A DNA stretch of 46,999 bases from Actinomadura sp. 7K507. Lineage in GTDB: Bacteria; Actinomycetota; Actinomycetes; Streptosporangiales; Streptosporangiaceae. Below are positions 8,226 to 15,687 of this stretch, one piece after another. The notes beneath the pieces are model-generated. The model saw only the letters and a program-made list of their open reading frames with translations. It did not search any database and was not told where the DNA came from. Made by a program: the position numbers and the translations under genes. The stretch is from NCBI RefSeq assembly GCF_004348425.1, contig NZ_SMKK01000039.1:1-46999 (forward strand), written 5' to 3'. How positions within the stretch are numbered: the first letter of the stretch is position 1; the number at the start of each line of letters is the position of its first letter.

Positions 8226-8243
8226 ATTCCTACTAGTCGGTAT
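8226..8243 (+). promoter_or_regulatory. operator-like inverted repeat 2
   Basis: ATTCCTAC-TA-GTCGGTAT, one mismatch in the left arm. It lies just before the GAAAGGA ribosome-binding site of the nitroreductase gene, so a bound repressor would block its transcription. Confidence 0.75.
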
Positions 8244-8258
8244 GAAAGGATGGCGGTA

Positions 8259-9029
8259 ATGGATCATGGGAGAGCCGCCGGTGTGGACGCCGAACCGCCG
8301 TTCACCGATCTCAACCACGTCCTGACCACCACCCGTGCGGTCAGGCTCCGTCTCGACTACGACAGGCCCGTGCCCATCGAGGTGATCGGCGAGTGCCTCC
8401 AACTCGCTCTCCAGGCACCCACGGGAGGGGATGCGGAGGACTGGCGCTGGGTCGTGGTCAGCGACGCCGAACGCAAGGCGCGGCTCGCGGAGCACTACCT
8501 GGCGGCCTACGAGGAGTACATTCTCAAGCCGCTCCACAGCGCTGAAGGGACAGGGAGCCGCGAGGTCAAAGGCCGACTCGGCGGAGTCGGCGCGGACGGG
8601 CAGGTCGGCGACCGCATCAGGCGCGTCCTCCGCGGGGCCGACCACCTCGCCCGCACGATCGGCCGCGCGCCTCACCTCGTCATACCGTGCGCTACACGCC
8701 CGGATCCCGCCAAGGGCGGTCCAGGCACCACCTCGGCGCTCTACGGCTCGATATATCCGGCCGTCTGGCAGTTCAACCTGGCGCTGCGCGCCCGCGGACT
8801 CGGAACGGTGATCACCACACCGCACCTGTACCGCGCACGGCAGACGGCCGAGATCCTCGGGATCCCCGACGATGCCCTCCAGATCACCATGCTTCCGGTC
8901 GCCTACACGAAGGGCGCAGCTTTCAAGGTCGCGGAGCGCAAGCCCGTGAACCAGGTCGCCTATCTCGACCGGTGGGGACAACCGTTCCCTTATGAAGACA
9001 AGCCGTTCGGCCAGGCGGGCCCTGCGTGA
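8259..9029 (+). CDS. nitroreductase-family flavoprotein
   Basis: About 256 residues. The N-terminal pattern TTTRAVRLRLDYDRPVP followed by LQLALQAPTGGDAEDWRWVV is typical of nitroreductase-family FMN proteins (RxxR...F motif, then AP-x-x-x-x-x-x-W). A central GSIYPAVWQFNLALRARGLG helix and MLPVAYT near the end match the same fold. Members reduce nitro groups, flavins, enones or quinones with NAD(P)H; here it may act on a pathway intermediate. The start at 8259 has a GAAAGGA site 8 bp upstream; ATG at 8250 is an alternative. It is followed after 7 bp by a crotonase gene, so the two form one operon behind operator 2. Confidence 0.85.
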   Translation: MDHGRAAGVDAEPPFTDLNHVLTTTRAVRLRLDYDRPVPIEVIGECLQLALQAPTGGDAEDWRWVVVSDAERKARLAEHYLAAYEEYILKPLHSAEGTGSREVKGRLGGVGADGQVGDRIRRVLRGADHLARTIGRAPHLVIPCATRPDPAKGGPGTTSALYGSIYPAVWQFNLALRARGLGTVITTPHLYRARQTAEILGIPDDALQITMLPVAYTKGAAFKVAERKPVNQVAYLDRWGQPFPYEDKPFGQAGPA

Positions 9030-9036
9030 GCGTCCG

Positions 9037-9765
9037 ATGAGTTCCGTCGTCATCGAGCGCCGCGGGCCGGCGCTCTGGGCCCGTATCAATCGTCCCGAAG
9101 CCGGTAACGCCTGCGGCTCAGAGGTCGTGGCGATGCTCGAAGAGTGGCTCGACCGGGCCGCCGAGCCCGGGATCCGCGTCCTCGGCCTCACCGGCACGGG
9201 CAGGAGCTTCTGCGCCGGCGCCGATCTGGCCGAAGGCAGGAGCCTTCTCGGGGATCCGTCCGGGCTGCGGGCGTTCCTCAGCCGTGGGCGCGCTCTCGTC
9301 CAGCGGCTTCGAGCGGCGGAGTTGCCCACCATCGCCGCCGTCAACGGAGCTGCGTACGGGGGTGGGCTCGAACTCCTCCTTGCCTGCGACATCGCCATCG
9401 CCGCGCAGGCCGCGCGCATCGGCGACCGCCACGTGGCGGTAGGCCAGGTTCCCGGATGGGGGTCCAGCGTCATGCTGCCCTTGGCCGTGGGCCCGGTCCT
9501 GGCTCGCAGACTTCTGATCACCGGTGAGACCTGGTCCGCCGGCGAAGCCGCACGCCGTGGCCTCATCAGCGAGGTGGTGCCCGGTTCGCGGCTCGATGAC
9601 CGCGCCGCCGAGATCGCGGGGGACATCGCGGCTCTCGACGCGTCCGCGGTCGCCCGGATACTGAAGGTCGCCCGGCCCCGCGGCGACGAAACGGCCTGGG
9701 CGCGCGAGGACGCCGTGCTCCAGGAACACATCGGCGAGCAGATCGCCGGTCACGACGCTCAGTGA
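9037..9765 (+). CDS. enoyl-CoA hydratase/isomerase (crotonase) family protein
   Basis: About 242 residues from the ATG at 9037. The oxyanion-hole segments are GRSFCAGADLAEG and NGAAYGGGLELLLACD. The first catalytic glutamate of crotonase is present (GGGLEL). The second, usually in a QPE motif, is replaced by His in GDRHVAVG. This suggests an isomerase, hydrolase or decarboxylase-like variant rather than a classical hydratase. The partner substrate is a CoA thioester. It starts 7 bp after the nitroreductase stop and is co-transcribed with it. A 62-bp gap containing operator 3 separates it from the MaoC gene. Confidence 0.85.
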   Translation: MSSVVIERRGPALWARINRPEAGNACGSEVVAMLEEWLDRAAEPGIRVLGLTGTGRSFCAGADLAEGRSLLGDPSGLRAFLSRGRALVQRLRAAELPTIAAVNGAAYGGGLELLLACDIAIAAQAARIGDRHVAVGQVPGWGSSVMLPLAVGPVLARRLLITGETWSAGEAARRGLISEVVPGSRLDDRAAEIAGDIAALDASAVARILKVARPRGDETAWAREDAVLQEHIGEQIAGHDAQ

Positions 9766-9797
9766 ATGCGCTGAAGCGCCGCAGCTCATAGAGTTAC

Positions 9798-9815
9798 ATT
9801 GCGACCAGTCGGAAT
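9798..9815 (+). promoter_or_regulatory. operator-like inverted repeat 3
   Basis: ATTGCGAC-CA-GTCGGAAT: 7 of 8 and 8 of 8 arm matches. It lies 12 bp before the ATG of the MaoC gene and abuts its GGAG ribosome-binding site. It also stands before the TetR gene in the same operon, which allows autoregulation. Confidence 0.8.
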
Positions 9816-9827
9816 GGAGTACCTACC

Positions 9828-10310
9828 ATGCGGACACCCCGGCGAACCAGCGTTCGCGAGCCTCGCGAGCTGCTCGATCTGGTCGGCGAGGAGCTCGGGG
9901 CCAGCGAGGCACGGGTGGTGACGCAGGAAGAGGTCGACAGGTTCGCCGACGTCACCAAGGACCACCAGTGGATCCACGTCGATGTCGAGCGGGCCAAGAC
10001 CGGCCCGTTCGGCGGTACGATCGTCCACGGCTTCTTGACTCTCGCGCTGGTTCCCCGGCTCCTGGAGGACGTGCTCGCGGTCGAAGACTTCTCGATGGGG
10101 ATCAACTACGGACTCGACCGGGTGCGCTTTGTCAAGCCGCTACCGCCGGGTACCGAGATTCAGGGCGTGGCCACGCTCGCCTCGGCCGAGCGGATCCCCG
10201 CGGAGAACGGGCTCGAAGGAGTGCAGGCGAAGGCGTCCGTGGTCGTGGAGTTCGCGCACGACGGCACCACCTGCTGCGTGGCAGAGATCCTTTTCCGCTA
10301 CTACCCGTGA
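9828..10310 (+). CDS. MaoC-like (R)-specific enoyl-CoA hydratase
   Basis: 160 residues with the hot-dog fold hydratase-2 motif: the catalytic Asp and His lie in FADVTKDHQWIHVD (about residues 41-54), then GGTIVHGFLTLAL. A later strand, RVRFVKPLPPGTEIQG, is typical. It hydrates trans-2-enoyl-CoA to (R)-3-hydroxyacyl-CoA, or dehydrates the reverse way. A GGAG site precedes the ATG by 8 bp. It is the first gene of a two-gene operon with the TetR regulator, 20 bp downstream. Confidence 0.9.
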   Translation: MRTPRRTSVREPRELLDLVGEELGASEARVVTQEEVDRFADVTKDHQWIHVDVERAKTGPFGGTIVHGFLTLALVPRLLEDVLAVEDFSMGINYGLDRVRFVKPLPPGTEIQGVATLASAERIPAENGLEGVQAKASVVVEFAHDGTTCCVAEILFRYYP

Positions 10311-10330
10311 CCAGCACCACAGGGAGCGCG

Positions 10331-11014
10331 ATGGCAGAGCAAGCCGCGGAACCGGCGCTGGAAGAGGGGCCGGACGCGGGCGAGAAGGGGGCGGCCTCCA
10401 GGGCTGACGAGGCCGGCTGGCGCTGGTCCGACGGCTATGATCCGCAGCGGACCCGCCGGGAGATCGTCGACAGCGCGCTCGACCTGTTCGAGCGGGAGGG
10501 CTTCGACCGCACCACGCTCAAGCAGATCGTCGTAGGCGCCAACCTCACCAAGGGCGCGTTCTACCACCATTTCCAGAGCAAGGAGGACCTGCTCTGGCAC
10601 ATCCAGAGCGAGTACCTCGACACCCAGATCGAGTCGGCTCGCGAGATCCTCGACGAGGACTCCGATCCCGTCGAGCAGCTGCGCGCTCTCATCGGGCTCA
10701 GCCTCTCCGGCGTCGCCACCTACCGGGCCCACGTCGCGATCTTCAACCAGGAGCGGCGACACCTCACCGGCGACCGGCTCCGGTCGGTCACCGAGAAGCG
10801 GGACCTGCTGGAGACCATGTTCCGCCAGGCCGTCCAGCGCGGCATCGACGCGGGCGCGTTCCGCAGGGAGATGAGCGGCCGCATCATCACCTTCGGCATC
10901 GTCGGCATGTGCGCCTCGGCCTTCCAGTGGTTCAATCCCAACGGCAGCCTCGGGATCGACGAGGTCGCGAACCAGTTCTGCGATCTGATCCTCATGGGGC
11001 TCCTCACCGAGTGA
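10331..11014 (+). CDS. TetR-family transcriptional regulator (KstR2-like), candidate regulator of the island
   Basis: 227 residues. After a charged N-terminal extension of about 35 residues comes a TetR HTH (RREIVDSALDLFEREGFDRT, then LTKGAFYHHFQSKEDLLWHI, about residues 40-90). The C-terminal ligand domain ends in GMCASAFQWFNPNG...NQFCDLILMGL, resembling regulators of acyl-CoA catabolism such as KstR2, whose ligands are CoA thioesters. Its start overlaps no other gene; ATG 10331 follows GGGAGCG. Its operon carries operator 3, and six more copies of the same repeat control the surrounding catabolic units, so I infer that it is the repressor. Derepression by a pathway acyl-CoA is likely but not shown. 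Confidence 0.85.
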   Translation: MAEQAAEPALEEGPDAGEKGAASRADEAGWRWSDGYDPQRTRREIVDSALDLFEREGFDRTTLKQIVVGANLTKGAFYHHFQSKEDLLWHIQSEYLDTQIESAREILDEDSDPVEQLRALIGLSLSGVATYRAHVAIFNQERRHLTGDRLRSVTEKRDLLETMFRQAVQRGIDAGAFRREMSGRIITFGIVGMCASAFQWFNPNGSLGIDEVANQFCDLILMGLLTE

Positions 11015-11022
11015 GGCGGGCA

Positions 11023-11045
11023 CGGTGCCCCTGCGCACGGCACCG
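11023..11045. terminator. hairpin between convergent TetR and flavin-reductase genes
   Basis: CGGTGCC (11023-11029) pairs with GGCACCG (11039-11045), with a 9-base loop. It lies between the TetR stop and the stop of the minus-strand flavin reductase, so it could end both transcripts. There is no T-run. Confidence 0.45.
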
Positions 11046-11069
11046 CCGACCGCTTCCCCCGTCTGGGCG

Positions 11070-11582
11070 TCACTCCGCCGTGGTGGCCGGTGTGGTGAAG
11101 CGCCCCTGGTAGAACGACAGTGCAGGGGTGTCGGACGGCTTCAGGTGCACGTGGTCCACCGCCACCAGGATGATCGCGTGGTCGCCGCTCGTGATGATCT
11201 CCCCGGGATGTCCGGCGAGGACGGCCGGGGTCTCGGGCAGCAGCGGGACGCCGTCGGGACCGGGCGTCCAGCCGACGCCCTCCAGCCTCCTCTCACCTGT
11301 CAGGCCCGACGTCGCGAACCGCCGGGCGACATCCTCCTGGTCACGGCTCAGAATGTGGATCGCGATGCGCTCTGCGTCCATCAAGGTCGGAAAGCTCGAT
11401 GACGAGTTCGCGAGGCAGAACAGCACCTTCGCGGGGTCGAGCGAGACAGAGGTGAAGGAGTTCACCGTGAGCGCCGCCAGCCTCCCGCCGGGGGCCACCG
11501 CGGTCACCGCCGTCACGCCGGTGGGGAAATGGCCGCACACACGGCGGAACTGGTCGGAGTCGAACAACGGTTCGGTCATCAT
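11070..11582 (-). CDS. flavin reductase (HpaC-like, FMN-binding split barrel)
   Basis: 170 residues from ATG 11582. Typical features of the FMN/FAD reductase component of two-component monooxygenases are FRRVCGHFPTGVTAVTAV at the start, NSFTSVSLDPAKVLFCLANSS (flavin binding) and GDHAIILVAVDHV with SFYQGRF near the end. It reduces free flavin with NAD(P)H and passes it to a partner oxygenase; the four LLM-class proteins of this island are the obvious candidates. The ATG overlaps the stop of the VOC gene upstream (ATGA), indicating translational coupling. It is the last gene of a minus-strand operon behind operator 4. Confidence 0.88.
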   Translation of the reverse strand: MMTEPLFDSDQFRRVCGHFPTGVTAVTAVAPGGRLAALTVNSFTSVSLDPAKVLFCLANSSSSFPTLMDAERIAIHILSRDQEDVARRFATSGLTGERRLEGVGWTPGPDGVPLLPETPAVLAGHPGEIITSGDHAIILVAVDHVHLKPSDTPALSFYQGRFTTPATTAE

Positions 11583-12397
11583 CGGTTCACCGCCGAGGGA
11601 GACGAGACATGGTCGGGTCGCAGCCCGTCTTGGAGCTGGATGAGGCAGACCGTGTGCCCACCGGGGTCCTTCACCAGGTGCAGGGGACCGTTCGGACTGT
11701 CGATCGGCCCGATGGTCGGGGTCCCGCCGAGTTCGGCTGTCCGGGCGACCGCCGCGTCCAGGGCGGTGACGCCGAAGTACGTGATCCATTTCGACGGGAC
11801 GAGGTTCGGCCAGGCGTTGTCCATTTCCAGCACGCCCGCCACGGGAACGTCGTCGAGGGTCAGGACGCTGTAGGGGCGTCCGGTCGGTGAATCGCTGCGC
11901 GACTCGGTGCCGTAGCCGAACAGCGATCGGTAGTACGACACGGACTTGTGGGGCTCTCCCGTGTCCAGCTCGTTCCAGCAGAGTGCTCCGGGGAGGTTGG
12001 TCAGCTGAACGCCGGCGCGGGCTTCTCCCTGGTAGAGGCCGAAGGCGGCGCCGAACGGGTCTATCGCCGTCGCGCCGGTCCCCGCCGCCGGAAGGTGCCG
12101 CGGCGCCGTCACCAGTTCACCGCCCAGGGCGACGGCCTCGCGCGCCACCCCGTCGATGTCGTCGACGGCGAAGTAGGTGAGCCAGCCGCGCGGTCGTCCG
12201 CCGTGCAGTGCGTCGTCGGAGATCCCGGCGACGTCGCGCCCGTCGATGCTGCACATCCGGTATGTGGAGTCGCCGATTCGCTCGTGCCGCACCGACCAGC
12301 CGAGCAGCGCGCCGTAGAACTCCTCCGCCGCCTCGGGGGCGGGGGTGCACAGTTCCACCCAGACCGCTTCTCCCGGTCGGAACACGTGATCGTTCAC
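11579..12397 (-). CDS. two-domain VOC (glyoxalase/bleomycin-resistance fold) protein
   Basis: 272 residues from the GTG at 12397, with two VOC modules: VWVELCTPAPEAAEEFYGALLGW at the N-terminus and CWNELDTGEPHKSVSYYRSLFGYG in the second half. The second module ends with LVKDPGGHTVCLIQLQDG. The fold binds a metal with His/Glu and supports isomerase, dioxygenase, lyase or binding roles; the reaction here is unknown. The GTG overlaps the stop of the upstream crotonase and its own stop overlaps the flavin-reductase start, so the three genes form a tightly coupled operon. Confidence 0.85.
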   Translation of the reverse strand: MNDHVFRPGEAVWVELCTPAPEAAEEFYGALLGWSVRHERIGDSTYRMCSIDGRDVAGISDDALHGGRPRGWLTYFAVDDIDGVAREAVALGGELVTAPRHLPAAGTGATAIDPFGAAFGLYQGEARAGVQLTNLPGALCWNELDTGEPHKSVSYYRSLFGYGTESRSDSPTGRPYSVLTLDDVPVAGVLEMDNAWPNLVPSKWITYFGVTALDAAVARTAELGGTPTIGPIDSPNGPLHLVKDPGGHTVCLIQLQDGLRPDHVSSPSAVNR

Positions 12398-13131
12398 GAT
12401 CCGCCTCCCTTTCGTCCGGCTCTGACGATGGTTCGCGCGGACGTCTCGTACGCGCGGTCGGGGAGGCCGGTGTCCAGGCTCGACTCGACGACCTGGACGA
12501 TCGAGCGGAGCGTGTCGCCCGGCACCGCCAGAAGTTCGCCGATCACCTCGTCGACGGCCGCGTCGAGATCCGCGGTGTCTTCGACGACCCGGGATACCAG
12601 CCCCCACGAGTGCAGTTCCCGGCCGCTTGCCGTCGTGAGCCCGGCCAGCAGCGCGTAGGCATGCGCGCGCGGCAGGGCCTGGGTCACGATGTGGCCGACG
12701 CCGGCCGGTGCGAATCCGAACCTGGCCTCGGGCAGGGACAGCCGGGTCTCCGCGGCGGCCACGGGAAGGTGCACGGCGCTCAGCAGGCCGGCGCCGAACC
12801 CGATCACCCGGCCGCGGACGCCCGCCACCACCGGTACGGGCAGTCTCCTGATCCGGTCGACCAGTGCGTCGCCGTCACGGAGGCGGTCGGCCACGGCCTC
12901 TTCGGGCTCGTCCGACAGGTCCGCGAACGATGCGGTGTCCCAGCCGCCGCAGAAGTGCCTCCCGGCCATCTCCAAGCGGATCACGGCGTGGGACGTGTCC
13001 TCCGCCGCGGCCTCCAGTGCCTCGGTCAGCTCCTGCAGCAGTGGGGTGTCGAAGCAGTTCCCACGCGCGGAGTTGTCGAACCTCACCCTGGCGACGCGCC
13101 CCTCGTGCTCGTTCGTCACTGTGATCGGCAT
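12394..13131 (-). CDS. enoyl-CoA hydratase/isomerase family protein
   Basis: About 245 residues from ATG 13131 (MPITVTNEHEG). The oxyanion segments are AGRHFCGGWDTASF and GVRGRVIGFGAGLLSAV. Compared with classical crotonase the first catalytic Glu is replaced by Leu (GAGLLS), while the second is kept (RLSLPEARFG). This is the reverse of the situation in the 9037-9765 paralogue, and such proteins are often isomerases or other crotonase-fold enzymes. ATG at 13146 would lie in the operator, so 13131 is preferred. First gene of the minus-strand operon with the VOC protein and flavin reductase. Confidence 0.8.
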   Translation of the reverse strand: MPITVTNEHEGRVARVRFDNSARGNCFDTPLLQELTEALEAAAEDTSHAVIRLEMAGRHFCGGWDTASFADLSDEPEEAVADRLRDGDALVDRIRRLPVPVVAGVRGRVIGFGAGLLSAVHLPVAAAETRLSLPEARFGFAPAGVGHIVTQALPRAHAYALLAGLTTASGRELHSWGLVSRVVEDTADLDAAVDEVIGELLAVPGDTLRSIVQVVESSLDTGLPDRAYETSARTIVRAGRKGGGS

Positions 13132-13140
13132 GGACAAATC

Positions 13141-13158
13141 ATACATGCCGGTCGGTAT
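13141..13158 (-). promoter_or_regulatory. operator-like inverted repeat 4
   Basis: ATACATGC-CG-GTCGGTAT: one arm perfect, the other 5 of 8. It ends about 10 bp upstream of the crotonase ATG at 13131 on the minus strand. This is the weakest of the seven copies. Confidence 0.55.
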
Positions 13159-13221
13159 GAAATGCTGCTCTTCCAGAGCGCTTTGGGTGCTTGCTGGCCC
13201 GGAGCCACCTGGACGGACTCA

Positions 13222-13250
13222 TTGACTTGATACCGGCTGGTCGGTACTTT
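13222..13250 (+). promoter_or_regulatory. promoter of the transporter operon with operator 5 in its spacer
   Basis: A sigma-70-like -35 TTGACT (13222-13227) and a weak -10 TACTTT (13245-13250) are 17 bp apart. The inverted repeat ATACCGGC-TG-GTCGGTAC (13230-13247) fills the spacer, the classical position for repression by blocking RNA polymerase. The operon's first gene starts at 13334. Confidence 0.65.
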
Positions 13251-13333
13251 GTGGCGAGTGTCACGGGTCACTGGCCGGTTGACACCTACTGTCACTTCGA
13301 CGCTGCGGGCAGTCCGAGCGGTGGAGGATCCAA

Positions 13334-14845
13334 ATGATCAGAAGAGGCTTGACCGTCTGGCGTCTGGCGGCCGTCGCCGTCGGGGCCGCGGTGGCGATCA
13401 CCGCCGCCGGTTGCGGAGGGGACCCGGGCACCGGTGCGTCAGGCACCAAGATCCGAACGCTGCTCAATGCCCAGCCGGCCACGCTCGACCCGATCGCCGG
13501 CCCCCGCTCGGCGCAGGTCGTCTGGGGCACCATGGTCGAGCCGCTCGTCAACACCGACGCGAAGCTCGACCCCGACCGCACCGGCATCATCACCGACTGG
13601 AAGCGGTCGTCCCCCACCGAGTGGACCTTCACGATGCGCTCGGGCCTGAAGTTCAGCAACGGTGAGGCGGCGGACGCCTCCGCGGTCGTCAACACGATCG
13701 AGCTCACGCGGGACTCGGATACCTCGATCCTCAAGACGTACTTCGCGAACGTCGAGTCCGCTGAGGCCCCGGACGCCACCACGGTCGTGGTGAAGACCAA
13801 GCGTCCGCAGTACAACCTGCCGAACCTGCTCACCACCGTGTACCTCGTCCCGCCGAAGTACTACAAGGAGAAGGGCCCCGAGGGCTTCTCCGCCGCGCCC
13901 GTCGGCACCGGGCCGTACCTGTTCGAGGGCGCCAAGCCCGGCCGCGAGATCTCGGTCAAGGCGAACCCGGACTACTGGGGCGAGAAGCCGAGCAACACCG
14001 GTGTGACCTTCACCTGGGCGACCGAGGCCTCCCAGCGTCTCGCGCTGCTGCAGAGTGAGAGCGTCGACGTCGCGCTGGACCTGCCGCCCTCTCAGGCCGA
14101 TCAGGCGAAGAAGGCCGGGCATGAGGTCGTCAGCACCGAGTCCGCCCTGAAGATCACCGCGTTCCTCGATTCGACGAGGCCGCCCTTCGACAAGCCCGAG
14201 CTGCGTGAGGCCGCCGCGCTCGCGATCAACCGCGACGAGATCGTCCAGGGCATCTTCGACGGCAAGGCCGTCGCCGACGGCGGTCTGCTCAACGTGAAGC
14301 CGGGAACCCAGCCCGTGGCCAAGGTCAGCGCCGACCCGGCCAAGGCCAAGCAGCTCGTGGGGTCGTCCGCCCCGCCCGTCAACGTCACCTACCCGGCCGC
14401 TCAGTACACCAACATGGAGGAGGTCGCCCAGGCCATCGGCGCGAGCCTCCAGAAGGCCGGATTCAAGGTGAAGTTCCGGCCGACCGACTACGGAACGCTG
14501 ACCAAGGAGGTCGCCGGCCGCCAGGTCGACGGCCTGTACATGTTCGGCGCGGTCCCGAACGCGGCCGTGCCCGACTTCTACGCGAGCGGATTCATGAAGA
14601 AGGAGTCGATCACCGCCAACTGCCCGGACCCGAAGATCGAGGAACTGGTCGGCGAGGCGCTGGAGCAGGACGACACCGATGGGGCGCAGAAGATCTACGA
14701 CGAGCTCAACACTCTCGGAGTCGTCGAGAAGCACTGCTACGTCCCCCTGTACAAGCAGATCTACAACTACGGTCTCGGCGACGGCGTGGAGGGTGTCCAG
14801 TACGGGGCGCTGAACAACTTCGACTTCACGAACGCGACTCGCTGA
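13334..14845 (+). CDS. ABC transporter substrate-binding lipoprotein (SBP_bac_5 family)
   Basis: 503 residues. A basic N-terminus and hydrophobic segment end in the lipobox ITAAGC (Cys27), so the mature protein is lipid-anchored outside the membrane. The body has the peptide/nickel-binding (cluster C) pattern: TLDPIAGPRSAQVVWGTMVE, FTMRSGLKFSNGEAADASAV, and GTGPYLFEGAKPGREISVKANPDYWG. Family members bind peptides, nickel chelates, sugars or other organic solutes. Its place at the head of a CoA-catabolic operon suggests that it captures the pathway substrate. A GGAGGA site (13322-13327) precedes the ATG. Confidence 0.93.
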   Translation: MIRRGLTVWRLAAVAVGAAVAITAAGCGGDPGTGASGTKIRTLLNAQPATLDPIAGPRSAQVVWGTMVEPLVNTDAKLDPDRTGIITDWKRSSPTEWTFTMRSGLKFSNGEAADASAVVNTIELTRDSDTSILKTYFANVESAEAPDATTVVVKTKRPQYNLPNLLTTVYLVPPKYYKEKGPEGFSAAPVGTGPYLFEGAKPGREISVKANPDYWGEKPSNTGVTFTWATEASQRLALLQSESVDVALDLPPSQADQAKKAGHEVVSTESALKITAFLDSTRPPFDKPELREAAALAINRDEIVQGIFDGKAVADGGLLNVKPGTQPVAKVSADPAKAKQLVGSSAPPVNVTYPAAQYTNMEEVAQAIGASLQKAGFKVKFRPTDYGTLTKEVAGRQVDGLYMFGAVPNAAVPDFYASGFMKKESITANCPDPKIEELVGEALEQDDTDGAQKIYDELNTLGVVEKHCYVPLYKQIYNYGLGDGVEGVQYGALNNFDFTNATR

Positions 14846-14847
14846 CG

Positions 14848-15687
14848 ATGTCCGAGACGCTGGAAGAGGTCCCGGCCGACGAAGGCCGGGGCCTCCCCGA
14901 CCCAGAGAACGCGCCGGTCCTGGTCGTCGACGGGCTCGTGGTCGAGCACCACAACCGCACCACGGGTGAGGTCTTCCGGGCCGTCGACGGGGTCTCCCTG
15001 CGCATCGGCGCGGGTGAGAGCGCCGCCGTCGTCGGCGAGTCCGGATCCGGCAAGACCACGCTCGCGATGGCCGCGACGGGGCTCGGGCCCCGCAGCGGCG
15101 GCGACATCGAGCTCCTGGGGCATTCGCTGGCATCGCTCAGCCGGCGCCGGCTCCGGGAGCTGCGCCCCGAGGTCCAGATCGTGTTCCAGGATCCGCACGG
15201 GTCGCTGGACTCGCGCCAGTCCGTGCGCTCGGGGCTCCGGGAGCTTCGCGGGCTCCAGCGGAAGCGCACCTCGTGGATCGACGACGCCGGGCTCCTCGAA
15301 AGCGTCCGGCTCTCCCCGGACCTGCTCGACCGCTATCCGCACCAGCTCAGCGGCGGTCAGGCACAGCGGGTCTGTATCGCGCGCGCCCTGCTCATGCGTC
15401 CCCGGCTCATCGTCGCCGACGAACCCACGTCCGGGCTGGACGTCTCCGTCCAGGCCGACGTGCTCGGACTCCTCCGGGAGGTACGGGAGACGACCGGAGC
15501 CGCCCTGCTCATGATCAGCCATGACCTCGCGGTCGTCCGGTCCGTCTGCGAGACCGTGCACGTCATGCGGCACGGACGGGTCGTGGAGGGCGGTCCCTGC
15601 GAGACCGTCTTCACCCGCCCCGCCGACGACTACACGCGCGAGCTCCTCGCCGCGATGCCCGGAGCACGATGGAGGGCCCGCCGATGA
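14848..15687 (+). CDS. ABC transporter ATP-binding protein (DppF/OppF-like)
   Basis: 279 residues. Walker A GESGSGKT is at about 63-70, the signature LSGGQAQR at about 168, Walker B LIVADEPTS follows, and the switch His is in MISHDLAVV. The C-terminal region (FTRPADDYTRELLAAMPG) is typical of oligopeptide-type importers. It powers uptake with the second ATPase at 17505-18296. It starts 2 bp after the binding-protein stop and its stop overlaps the permease start. Confidence 0.93.
   Translation: MSETLEEVPADEGRGLPDPENAPVLVVDGLVVEHHNRTTGEVFRAVDGVSLRIGAGESAAVVGESGSGKTTLAMAATGLGPRSGGDIELLGHSLASLSRRRLRELRPEVQIVFQDPHGSLDSRQSVRSGLRELRGLQRKRTSWIDDAGLLESVRLSPDLLDRYPHQLSGGQAQRVCIARALLMRPRLIVADEPTSGLDVSVQADVLGLLREVRETTGAALLMISHDLAVVRSVCETVHVMRHGRVVEGGPCETVFTRPADDYTRELLAAMPGARWRARR

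Noticed and set aside
8088..9731. 547-residue minus-strand frame
   Set aside because: It runs antisense through the nitroreductase and crotonase genes, is Arg/Ser/Pro-rich and has no family motifs; typical shadow of high-GC coding DNA.
13439..15133. 564-residue minus-strand frame
   Set aside because: Antisense to the substrate-binding protein and first ATPase, both of which have clear motifs.
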